DNA from: Chitinophagales bacterium
GTDB lineage: Bacteria > Bacteroidota > Bacteroidia > Chitinophagales > Chitinophagaceae
Assembly (NCBI GenBank): GCA_013298665.1
Contig: JAAFIK010000016.1
Coordinates: forward strand, 1 to 64,000
Length of the DNA stretch: 64,000 bases
Direction: 5' to 3'
A program made the position numbers and the translations under genes. Below are positions 46,541 through 54,640 of this stretch, piece after piece. Below the pieces are notes generated by a model, which was not told where the DNA came from, searched no databases, and worked only from the letters and a program-made list of their open reading frames with translations. Every line of letters begins with the position of its first letter. Positions within the stretch are counted from its first letter, which is position 1.

Positions 46541-48187
46541 ATGCTGCTTCGCTCATGTATCCTGATGCTTGTTTTAAGTCTTTTCGCCCCGGCTTTGTCT
46601 GCCCAGGTGAGCCCTAAAGCCACGATTCCGGATAAACCCAAACTGGTGGTGGGTTTTGTCGTGGACCAGATGCGGTGGGATTTTCTCTACCGTTATGCTG
46701 CCCGCTATGGTAAAGACGGTTTTAAGCGGCTGTTGCGCGAGGGCTTCAGTTGTGAGAATACCCTCATCCCTTATGCCCCCACTGTTACCGCCTGTGGCCA
46801 TACCTGTATTTATACCGGCAGCTTACCCGCCATTCATGGTATTACCGGCAACAACTGGTGGGACAATCAACTGAACCGGGACATGTACTGCAGCGAAGAT
46901 AAACAGGTGCAAACCGTGGGTACAGATACAAAGGCCGGTCAGATGAGTCCGCGCAATATGCTCACCACCACCATTGGCGATGAGCTGCGCCTGGCCACCA
47001 ATTTCCGCAGTAAGGTGATCGGCATTGCCATTAAAGACAGGGGTGCCATACTTCCTGCCGGGCACAGCGCTGATGCGGCCTACTGGTATGACGGGGATAA
47101 GGGCAAATGGATTACGAGCACCTATTATATGCAAACACTGCCCGATTGGGTAAATGTATTCAATAACCGCAACCTGCCCGACAGCCTGATGGCACTGAAC
47201 TGGAATACACTTTACCCCGTTAATACCTATATACAGAGCGACCGGGATACAGCCATTTACGAGGGTCGGTATGCCGGTGAGACCAATAGTGATTTTCCGC
47301 ACAATTTTTCCAGCCTGGGCAATAAAAAATATGGTGTCATCCGCGCTACGCCACATGGCAATACCCTTACACTGGCATTTGCCAGAGCGGCTGTAGAAGC
47401 CGAACAGTTGGGCAGCAGGGGGGAGACGGATATGCTGACCGTAAGTTGTTCTTCCACGGATTATGTGGGTCACCAGTTTGGCCCCAACAGCATTGAGAAC
47501 GAAGATGATTACCTGCGCCTTGATAAGGAACTGGGGGACTTTCTCCGCTTTCTGGATGCCAGACTGGGCAAAGGCAATTACCTCTTTTTTCTTTCTGCCG
47601 ATCATGGGGTAGCACATACCCCCGGTTTTCTTAAAGTGCATCAACTGCCCGGAAGACCATTTGACGATATGGCCATGGTGACGGAACTGAACCGCAGGAT
47701 CAGGGCGCAGTTTGGCGTGGATAAGCTGATTACCTCATCACACAACTACCAGTTGAGTTTTAATGCAACCCTTATGGATTCATTACAACTCAACCGCGAC
47801 GCCATCGTAGCCTTTCTTTTGCCCATTGTCAAAAAAGTACCGGGTATTGCCAACGCCTTCGATATTACCCGGCTTATGCAAACAACATTGCCCGAAGTGC
47901 AGCGTAAAATGTTCAGCAACGGATATTTCCACCAGCGCTGCGGGGAGATACAATTTGTATTGCAGCCCGGCTGGATCGATGGCAGTGCTACAGGTACCAC
48001 GCATGGACTCTGGAACCCTTATGATGCGCATATTCCCTTAGTGTGGATGGGCTGGAAGGTTAAACCCGGTAAACTCAACCGGGAGACGTATATGACAGAT
48101 ATTGCTCCTACCATAGCAGGCATGTTGCAGGTGCAGATGCCCAGCGGCAGTGCAGGGCAGGTGATCGCAGAAGTGATGGGGTATTGA
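46541..48187 (+). CDS. Secreted PafA-like alkaline phosphatase / phosphodiesterase
   Basis: The 548-residue protein starts at MLLRSCILMLVLSLF (46541) with a signal peptide ending near ALSAQ (residue 22). An upstream in-frame ATG (46475) precedes the likely -7 box TATCTTTG at 46518-46525 and is rejected. Metal-binding Asp42 (VVDQM), nucleophile Thr83 (PTVTACGH), CSSTDYVGHQFGP, SADHGV and GTTHGLWNP outline the alkaline phosphatase superfamily active site. Periplasmic phosphate-monoester hydrolysis (PafA type) is likely. Phosphodiesterase activity is possible. Confidence 0.88.
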   Translation: MLLRSCILMLVLSLFAPALSAQVSPKATIPDKPKLVVGFVVDQMRWDFLYRYAARYGKDGFKRLLREGFSCENTLIPYAPTVTACGHTCIYTGSLPAIHGITGNNWWDNQLNRDMYCSEDKQVQTVGTDTKAGQMSPRNMLTTTIGDELRLATNFRSKVIGIAIKDRGAILPAGHSADAAYWYDGDKGKWITSTYYMQTLPDWVNVFNNRNLPDSLMALNWNTLYPVNTYIQSDRDTAIYEGRYAGETNSDFPHNFSSLGNKKYGVIRATPHGNTLTLAFARAAVEAEQLGSRGETDMLTVSCSSTDYVGHQFGPNSIENEDDYLRLDKELGDFLRFLDARLGKGNYLFFLSADHGVAHTPGFLKVHQLPGRPFDDMAMVTELNRRIRAQFGVDKLITSSHNYQLSFNATLMDSLQLNRDAIVAFLLPIVKKVPGIANAFDITRLMQTTLPEVQRKMFSNGYFHQRCGEIQFVLQPGWIDGSATGTTHGLWNPYDAHIPLVWMGWKVKPGKLNRETYMTDIAPTIAGMLQVQMPSGSAGQVIAEVMGY

Positions 48188-48433
48188 GTAGTTAGACGTT
48201 AGTAGCAGGATGTGAGAGGCAAGATATGAGAAGAGATGTGAGATATAAGATATGAGATGCGAGAGAGAGACTGTTCTCGTCCTGCTACTTGCTACATTTT
48301 ATCGGGCTACTTTTCAAGATATGAGAAGAGATGTGAGATCAGGGAAGTGCTGATGTCATTCTCTGGTTACCTGTAATGCCCCTGCCTAAGCTGCACTTTC
48401 TTGCTACTTGCTACTGGGTACTAAGTACTGTAT
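48188..48433. repeat. Composite intergenic repeat, locus 2
   Basis: A 25-bp sequence (begins CAAGATATGAGAAG) occurs exactly twice at 48220-48244 and 48315-48339, with related heptads (AGATATGAGATG) between them. TGCTACTTGCTAC occurs at 48283-48295 and again at 48402-48414. These are the reverse complements of the two components of locus 1 at 44982-45087. No gene is seen in this 246-bp gap, which separates two convergent genes. Confidence 0.75.
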
Positions 48434-49129
48434 TCATGGCTTTACCAACCCGTTCCGCACCGCATACATGGCTAAGCTCACCCTGTTTTTTACCTTAAAC
48501 CGCAGGAACAGGCTTTCGCGGTAGCCCTCAATCGTTTTTACGCTCAGTTGCATCTTTTCGGATATCTGGAGATAGGTCAGTTCAGTGCAGGAGAGTTTGA
48601 TGAATTCCCTTTCGTTTTCTGTGAGTTTTGCGAGGATGGCTTCATCTTTGGGGTCGGCAGGATTGTTTTTGGTTTCTTCATCGCTCCAGATTACCTCCGC
48701 CATAACGGCCGATACCTGGTCTGCATAATATACCCCACCCGCCGCAATCGCTTCGAGGGCGTTGTGGATGTCTTCCACTTCAATATCTTTGGTGAGGTAG
48801 CCCTTTACCTTGAGTTTGAGCATACGAAGTATCTTATCTTTCGACTCAAACATGGATATCACCAGTATCCTGATTTCGGGGAAAGAGCGCAGCAGCCAGT
48901 CCACCGTTTCATAGCCATCCATATCCGGCATGTCGATGTCCATGAGGATGATATCGGGCAGGTTTTTACGGTTGAGTTTATCTTTGAGGTCGTATCCGTT
49001 TTCCGCTTCAAAGAGGATGGAGTACCTGCTCTCGGCGTCGCCCATATTGATGAGTTTGATGAGGCCTTTGCGGAAAAGGTTGTGGTCGTCTACAATGCCC
49101 AGTTTGATGGGGGTGGTTTGTGTTGTCAT
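48434..49129 (-). CDS. NarL/LuxR-family response regulator
   Basis: The 231-residue protein has a receiver domain (acid pocket Asp14-Asp15, phospho-acceptor Asp64 in LMDIDMPDMDGYE, conserved Lys near 113) and a LuxR-type DNA-binding helix-turn-helix at the C-terminus (TENEREFIKLSCTELTYLQI, VKTIEGYRESLF). It overlaps the histidine kinase gene by four bases (49126-49129) and is the likely partner of that kinase. Targets are unknown. Confidence 0.92.
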   Translation of the reverse strand: MTTQTTPIKLGIVDDHNLFRKGLIKLINMGDAESRYSILFEAENGYDLKDKLNRKNLPDIILMDIDMPDMDGYETVDWLLRSFPEIRILVISMFESKDKILRMLKLKVKGYLTKDIEVEDIHNALEAIAAGGVYYADQVSAVMAEVIWSDEETKNNPADPKDEAILAKLTENEREFIKLSCTELTYLQISEKMQLSVKTIEGYRESLFLRFKVKNRVSLAMYAVRNGLVKP

Positions 49130-49944
49130 GCTGTAGTATGGTTTGGTGGTGCGGGGATGTTGATGATAAAGCTGGAGCCATTGCCCGGGTGGCTTTCGAT
49201 GGTGAGTGTACCCTGTATAAGTTTGGCCCGTTTGCGGATGTTGAGCAAACCCGTACTTCTTTTGGCAGCGCTGGCCGCAAGGGCTGCTTCAGGATCGAAG
49301 CCGACGCCATTGTCCTGAATCTCTACAGTAAATAATTCGGGCGTAAAATAGAGGAGTACACCTACATTGGTGGCATCGGCATGGGTAACGATATTGTTGA
49401 GGATTTCCTGGCAGAGCCGGAAGAGGATGATTTCGTTTTCGGGAGCGAGGCGGTACTCCTGTCCCGTTTTGGTGAAGCTGATCTTATAGTTCATCACCTT
49501 GCTGAGGCGGTTGAGTTCGTTGTTGATGGCATCAAGAAAGCCGATGTGCATGATATGGTCGGTATTGAGGCTGCTGTTGAGCGCCCGTATTTCGGTGAGC
49601 AATTGTTTGGCCATGGCCCGGGTTTCATTGATTTTTTCCTTTACCGGTTCTGAAGCGAGGAGGCTGAGTTCCTGGAGGTGTATATTGATCAGTGAGGCAC
49701 CATGCCCGATATTGGCGTGGAGTTCCTTGCCGATATGGTCTAAGGTCTGCTCCTGTATATCGAGTTTTGATTGCAGGAGGGTTTGGCTGAAAGATTCGCG
49801 GAGTTCGAGGAGTTCCTGTTGGTGTCGGAATCGTTTCTGCTGGTAGAGAAAAATGTAGCGGGTAGCAACAGCCCCCACGATGAATAGGAAGATGGTACTG
49901 ATGGCAATGGTTTGGCTGATTATTTCTGTCGGGGAGTTGGGCAT
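49126..49944 (-). CDS. NarX/DesK-type sensor histidine kinase
   Basis: The 272-residue kinase has one membrane helix (residues ~12-33), a coiled coil, the HisKA_3-like dimerisation helix with phospho-acceptor His76 in GKELHANIGH, and an ATPase domain (N-box LCQEILNNIVTHADAT, G1 VEIQDNGVGFDP, G2 STGLLNIRKRAKLI). It has no large sensor domain of its own. Its start overlaps the upstream seven-helix gene by 25 bases, so that membrane protein may be its sensor. Confidence 0.9.
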   Translation of the reverse strand: MPNSPTEIISQTIAISTIFLFIVGAVATRYIFLYQQKRFRHQQELLELRESFSQTLLQSKLDIQEQTLDHIGKELHANIGHGASLINIHLQELSLLASEPVKEKINETRAMAKQLLTEIRALNSSLNTDHIMHIGFLDAINNELNRLSKVMNYKISFTKTGQEYRLAPENEIILFRLCQEILNNIVTHADATNVGVLLYFTPELFTVEIQDNGVGFDPEAALAASAAKRSTGLLNIRKRAKLIQGTLTIESHPGNGSSFIINIPAPPNHTTA

Positions 49945-50594
49945 AGGAAGGCAATTGAGAAAAGAAGGTACATGACGATTATAAATCCTTGATAAAGATA
50001 AAGGAAGGCTCTTGGAAAAGAACCTATGTTCTGTTGATATAAGGCATTAATGTTCAGGATATAAGGAATATTTAGCAAGTGAAAAATACACGCTCCGAAA
50101 GATATCCAAACCATTGGCTGTTTGGAAAGTTTAATGATTTCATCTTTACGCCTCAACTCTTCGAAGTAACCCAAGGCAAGTAAGATAACAATCAGGTCGG
50201 CAAGTACATGACTATGGCTATTGACTACCGTTAGTTTTTGCCAAAATGTAAAATTCAATATGGCGAAAATGCTGAATACGCCTGCTGTCCATACTATAGC
50301 TTTTCTTATCCATCTGATTGTTATAGTCAGGTAATACATCGACATATATAATAGATACTGAGGTACAATCGAAAGGGTGTAAATCCAGATATTATTGGGA
50401 ATTACTTTACCACCGCTTAAATTATACTGATGATATACCCAGGCTCTTGCATAGATTTCAGTTGCAAGTGCAAGAAAGAGCAGGATCGAAAACAGTTTGT
50501 ATGCCAATGGCCAACCCAGCCCGAATGTCCTCAGGCTGAGTATAGCGCTTATAATGATTGGCAGAAAATATATGTGTTGTAACAAAAAGGTCAT
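49920..50594 (-). CDS. Multi-TM membrane protein, possible sensor partner of the kinase
   Basis: A 224-residue protein with about six to seven membrane helices across its whole length and short loops. No family motif is recognised. It overlaps the kinase gene by 25 bases and follows the hypothetical gene by four, so the four genes are very likely one transcript. I infer that it senses a membrane or lipophilic signal for the kinase. This is not shown by the sequence itself. Confidence 0.7.
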   Translation of the reverse strand: MTFLLQHIYFLPIIISAILSLRTFGLGWPLAYKLFSILLFLALATEIYARAWVYHQYNLSGGKVIPNNIWIYTLSIVPQYLLYMSMYYLTITIRWIRKAIVWTAGVFSIFAILNFTFWQKLTVVNSHSHVLADLIVILLALGYFEELRRKDEIIKLSKQPMVWISFGACIFHLLNIPYILNINALYQQNIGSFPRAFLYLYQGFIIVMYLLFSIAFLCPTPRQK

Positions 50595-50598
50595 GGGA

Positions 50599-51093
50599 CT
50601 AAGTTACTGAATAATCCGGGAAATCATCACCTCCGGTTATCTTGGTCATGGGCGGACAATAGCCGCCAAAGTTAAAATGTTTATCTACCCGTTGGTCATA
50701 GAGAGTCTTTCTCTCTTTATAGTCAGGCTCTTTATGGTAAATAATGTTTTCATGGCAGTCGTCTGTACCTCCTTTACGTGTAAGTACCATCAGTAGGCAC
50801 AATTGTCCTGCTGCCGTTGCATATTGCGCTTTGGCGTCCGATTCATGCTCCTTTTTTACTTCCTTTTCGCCAAAGTAAATACGCATGCCATCAGCACCCA
50901 TCGTCTCCATCTCATCTAACCAGGTTTGGACGTGTTCTCTTGAGTACCAAATCCATCTGGTTTCCTCCCTGGTTTCATCTTTCTCTTTCATGGCTTTTGT
51001 GAGTGCAGCGTGTTTTCCTTTGATGTACAATTTCACTCTTTCGTTAATAGTGTCATAATCTTCAAAAATTCCCGGTAATGGTTTGACTGGCAT
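50599..51093 (-). CDS. Hypothetical protein, first gene of the two-component operon
   Basis: A 164-residue soluble, charged protein with a helical N-terminus (NERVKLYIKGKHAALTKAMK), a central MRIYFGEKEVKKEHES segment and an unusual C-terminal motif (FNFGGYCPPMTKITGGD) with Cys and Gly. No catalytic signature and no signal peptide. Four bases separate it from the multi-TM gene. It may be a cytoplasmic accessory of the signalling set. Function unknown. Confidence 0.65.
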   Translation of the reverse strand: MPVKPLPGIFEDYDTINERVKLYIKGKHAALTKAMKEKDETREETRWIWYSREHVQTWLDEMETMGADGMRIYFGEKEVKKEHESDAKAQYATAAGQLCLLMVLTRKGGTDDCHENIIYHKEPDYKERKTLYDQRVDKHFNFGGYCPPMTKITGGDDFPDYSVT

Positions 51094-51350
51094 AGTGTTA
51101 AATTTTAATGGTAAAATAATAATTCAATAGCTAAATTATACAGTACAGTCAGGGGAAAAAACCGGTATTTTTCAAATTACTCCATATGACGATTTAACCG
51201 GGTTTTTCCGCAACAAAAAGGGTTTTTTTCCGAGAAAAAAAATATCAAATCTTTGAGCAGCCAACAGATATACGATTGTTGTTGCCTCAGGCAACATAAT
51301 CGGGCAGTAAATATCTGAATAACCGGATTTTTAAATACTAAAATAAATAT
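51094..51350. other. Divergent intergenic region at the edge of the defence-like cluster
   Basis: AT-rich DNA between the two-component operon (leftward) and the caspase gene (rightward). It has a perfect 7-bp inverted repeat TGTTGCC-TCA-GGCAACA (51280-51296) and two T-rich direct repeats of the GGGTTTTTCCG type near 51200-51235. The hairpin could be an operator for either operon. No consensus promoter is recognised, and no gene. Confidence 0.5.
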
Positions 51351-52316
51351 ATGAGTAAAAAAGCACTCATTGTCGGGATCAATAAATACCCCGCAAGCCC
51401 ATTGAGTTATTGTATTAATGATGCAAAAGCCATTAATGACCTTCTTCTATGGAATGAAGATGGTTCCTCAAATTTCAGTACGGATGTATATACAGATATT
51501 CCTGCAAAGGCGATGCTTAAGGAATATTTATATGAGTTGTTCAGGCACGAACATGAAATTGCCCTGTTCTATTTCTCCGGTCATGGTTGTGAAGATGAGT
51601 GCGGTTTTCATATTGCAACAAGGGACGGAGTACCCAATGACGTAGGGGTATCTATGAGCGATTTAATGATTATGGTTAACGGCTCTCCTGCAAAGAATAA
51701 AATTATAATTCTCGATTGTTGCCATGCTGGTGGGTTTGGTGAATGTCATAAGTCAAGCGGTACTGCTATTTACCTGCATGATGGCATAACAGTGTTACTC
51801 GCCAGCAAAGCTAAAGAGAAGGCTTACGAAGTGAATGGTCATGGAATATTTACCAATTTATTGTTAGAAGCATTAAAAGGCGGTGCTGCCGACCTCAATG
51901 GGGATATTACGCCTGGCAGTATCTATGCTTTTGTTGACAAAGCACTTGGCCGCCACCAGCAGCGACCCGTATTTAAAACCAATGTTTCTGAGTTTGTGTC
52001 ACTCCGTAAAGTGATACCACAGGTTTCGGGTGATGTGTTGCAGCAAATCGCTGAGTTGTTCCCAACGGCGGGGTACTCATTCCCGCTCGATCCTTCGTTT
52101 GAATTTAAAAACGACCCTAAGGAAAAGCAGGAACCCATTGAGCCTTATGCAAAAGAAGAGAATGTAAAAAAACTGAAGGACTTACAAAAACTGACAGGCA
52201 TCGGACTGGTGGCACCTGAAGGGGAAGACCATATGTATTTCGCTGCCATGCATTCTAAATCCTGTAGGCTCACACCATTGGGGCAGCATTACTGGAGGCT
52301 GATGCGGAAGAAATAA
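51351..52316 (+). CDS. Caspase-like protease (peptidase C14) with C-terminal extra domain
   Basis: The 321-residue protein begins with a caspase-hemoglobinase fold: KKALIVGINKYP, catalytic His78 in FYFSGHGC and catalytic Cys124 in ILDCCHAGG. The protease ends near residue 215. A 100-residue tail follows, ending in EDHMYFAAMHSKSCRLTPLGQHYWRL, a compact domain that could be an adaptor. Bacterial caspase-like proteins next to TIR or FGE genes usually belong to abortive-infection or conflict systems. No signal peptide. It begins the plus-strand cluster and is followed 53 bp later by the first TIR gene. Confidence 0.86.
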   Translation: MSKKALIVGINKYPASPLSYCINDAKAINDLLLWNEDGSSNFSTDVYTDIPAKAMLKEYLYELFRHEHEIALFYFSGHGCEDECGFHIATRDGVPNDVGVSMSDLMIMVNGSPAKNKIIILDCCHAGGFGECHKSSGTAIYLHDGITVLLASKAKEKAYEVNGHGIFTNLLLEALKGGAADLNGDITPGSIYAFVDKALGRHQQRPVFKTNVSEFVSLRKVIPQVSGDVLQQIAELFPTAGYSFPLDPSFEFKNDPKEKQEPIEPYAKEENVKKLKDLQKLTGIGLVAPEGEDHMYFAAMHSKSCRLTPLGQHYWRLMRKK

Positions 52317-52369
52317 ATCATTGAAGTTAATATATGGCCATTACCGGTTTTACATTTTGAGGAATAATT

Positions 52370-53467
52370 ATGTATAAGTATGATATTGCTTTTTCAGTTG
52401 CTGAAGAAGACCTTGGTATAGCTAAACAGATTGCAGATGAACTCAGGAAGCTGGGGGTGAATTATTATCTATATACCGAACAACATGCAGAGAAATTAGG
52501 CAAGACAATACTTCAGATTACACTTGATGTTTACAAAGGCGGAACAAGATGTGTATTAATGCTTACCAGTCGTATTTTTTCAGAAAAATACTGGGCAGGT
52601 ATAGAAGCGCAGGTCATTCAGACACAATCGCAAAAAAACGAAGACTTCATCTTTAGAATAAAGATTGATGAAACACCAATTGATGGGATAAGTAAATACT
52701 TGTATTCGTTGGTATGGAATAATAATCCTAAAGAGATTGCCGAAACGATTAGTAATAAGATCCAACTGATGAGGCGGGAGGAGAGTGTAAAGGCTGGTGC
52801 CGACATTAGGGCCGGTAAAAAGCCTGATCAATCGTGGATCAGGAGAAATATCCCCAAAGTAGCCATAGCAACGGCGTTAACTCTTCTGCTTACTTTATTG
52901 CTAGGGTTAGTTTTTCCTGAACAACAAGGGGCTATTCTCTCCGGCAATTTAACGTACATAAATAGCTTCAAGCTCCCGGAAGCCATTACTAAGCTGAAGG
53001 GGAAAGTTGTAAAAGCACAAAGTGATAATCCTGTACACCCCGAAATGATTGCTAAACCAATTATGACTAATACACGTGCCGACTCATCAAAGTATCGTTC
53101 TTCTACTAATGCCTTACGTAGCGTTGCAGATTATTGTGTGCTGGTTAATGGTAATAATAGCGAACTGAACCATGCTGTAAATGTGGGTATCAAGCAAATC
53201 ATGCTTGGTAAGGGTTTGATTGTTAATGCTGATCCTGTCAATGCAAAGCTAACAGTGAGGGTAGTACTTCAAGAAGAAACGACTAAATCAGAATCAGTAA
53301 ATGGGGTATTTGCTACAAGTTGTAATTATCAGTATGAGATTATCAATCAGTCCGGACAATCAAAAGCTTCAGAGTCGGGCACTTCCAGATTGCCGGGCTT
53401 TAGGGTATCGGATAACCTTGCTAAAATTTCTGTGGAAATTGTCAATAAAATTAATGCTGTTTTATGA
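52370..53467 (+). CDS. TIR-domain protein with membrane anchor and extra domain
   Basis: The 365-residue protein has an N-terminal TIR-like domain (residues 1-135; KYDIAFSVAEEDL, YYLYTEQ, KYWAGIEAQVI with candidate catalytic Glu79), one membrane helix (~163-182) and a C-terminal domain of ~180 residues. TIR domains of this type often hydrolyse NAD. The C-terminal part has a beta-alpha pattern that I do not recognise. It overlaps the next gene by ATGA (53464-53467). The TIR domain closely resembles that of the 54641 gene, so the two arose by duplication. Confidence 0.78.
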   Translation: MYKYDIAFSVAEEDLGIAKQIADELRKLGVNYYLYTEQHAEKLGKTILQITLDVYKGGTRCVLMLTSRIFSEKYWAGIEAQVIQTQSQKNEDFIFRIKIDETPIDGISKYLYSLVWNNNPKEIAETISNKIQLMRREESVKAGADIRAGKKPDQSWIRRNIPKVAIATALTLLLTLLLGLVFPEQQGAILSGNLTYINSFKLPEAITKLKGKVVKAQSDNPVHPEMIAKPIMTNTRADSSKYRSSTNALRSVADYCVLVNGNNSELNHAVNVGIKQIMLGKGLIVNADPVNAKLTVRVVLQEETTKSESVNGVFATSCNYQYEIINQSGQSKASESGTSRLPGFRVSDNLAKISVEIVNKINAVL

Positions 53468-54516
53468 GATTCTTTTTAACCTGTGGATTTATTTTTCTGT
53501 CAGTATCTTGTTTTTCCCAACGGGATGTAGTTAGTACAAAGGATAGCCTTAGATATTTTCTGTATAAACTGGTTAATAAAGCACTGACAAAAAAACGGTT
53601 CAAAAAATTAGTCGTTCTGGATTTTACTGATCCATTAAGAAAACAAAGCAGAATCGGTATCTATGTTGCAGATCAGCTTTCTATCTATGCGACTGATGTT
53701 GATTCTGTTACCACCCTTGACAGACAAAATCTGGAGTCAATTATACAGGAACATAAATTAAAGGATAAGGATTTCCTGATTGATCCTAAAGCCTTGCAGG
53801 AGTTTGGTAAATTTTCGGGTGCTGAAGTATTGGTTGTAGGTAAAGTGGCTGTTTTTGAAAATGAATGTAGTATTCAGTTATACCTTAAAGTTGTTGACAT
53901 AACTACCGCTCAAACGCTTTCGGCTGCGGAGGAGTATATTCCGGTGGATAAGCGTTTTCGGGATATATCCGGTCTTACTTTAAACTGTTCTGGTGGTAGT
54001 GAGGATGCTGCTGCCAAGCCGGGAAAAGGGTATACTCGTCCGGTCGTAACTAATGAACAATATAATAACCCACAGGAGTTACAGGATGCCGGATGTGAAG
54101 ATAATAATGCGGGAACCTGCTGTTTTTTTAATTCTACATCCCAGGATATGGTCGTTATACTTTACAAAGTACCACTAAAGGATAATACTACCCGTCAGGA
54201 ACTTGAGTATGGCCCGAATGAACAGGTTAAAGTGAAACCTAAGGAAACCAAGTGCATGTATAAATTACCGGCAGGCTACTCTTATCGCTTTGATGTGATT
54301 GTTGCCCAGAATAATTCTAATGATAAGGAAGTAGAATACTTTGATTATGGCAGTATTATGATATTAAAATGTTTGTCGAAAACTTATACTATTCGAAGTA
54401 TAGTAACAACAAGAACAACCAATGCGGTTAGAGAAATTTCGAGACAAGGTGCAGGTAAAATATTAGATAAGGGATTAGAGATTTTAAAGGGTAAGGTAAA
54501 AGGGATTAAACTTTAG
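53464..54516 (+). CDS. FlgO/CsgG-like secreted protein with Cys-rich extra domain
   Basis: A 350-residue protein with an N-terminal signal peptide (residues 1-19, ending SCFSQ; Cys16 gives a possible lipidation site). A FlgO/CsgG-type domain follows (KRFKKLVVLDFTDPLRKQSRIGIYVADQL to AEVLVVGKVAVFENECSI, ~35-165). In such proteins this domain binds or forms outer-membrane rings. After a linker a second domain begins with cysteines (ELQDAGCEDNNAGTCC). Start overlaps the TIR gene, so both products are probably made together, one at the inner membrane, one outside it. Exact function unknown. Confidence 0.7.
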   Translation: MRFFLTCGFIFLSVSCFSQRDVVSTKDSLRYFLYKLVNKALTKKRFKKLVVLDFTDPLRKQSRIGIYVADQLSIYATDVDSVTTLDRQNLESIIQEHKLKDKDFLIDPKALQEFGKFSGAEVLVVGKVAVFENECSIQLYLKVVDITTAQTLSAAEEYIPVDKRFRDISGLTLNCSGGSEDAAAKPGKGYTRPVVTNEQYNNPQELQDAGCEDNNAGTCCFFNSTSQDMVVILYKVPLKDNTTRQELEYGPNEQVKVKPKETKCMYKLPAGYSYRFDVIVAQNNSNDKEVEYFDYGSIMILKCLSKTYTIRSIVTTRTTNAVREISRQGAGKILDKGLEILKGKVKGIKL

Positions 54517-54640
54517 CTTGCCGCCGGATTATCGTTGAGTATTTCAAAAGGTAATTTTGGCCGTATACTATTGATTTCTATCTATGGGAATACCTTATTT
54601 GCCAGTTTTTGAATATGCTGTAGTATAATAACGTGATATC

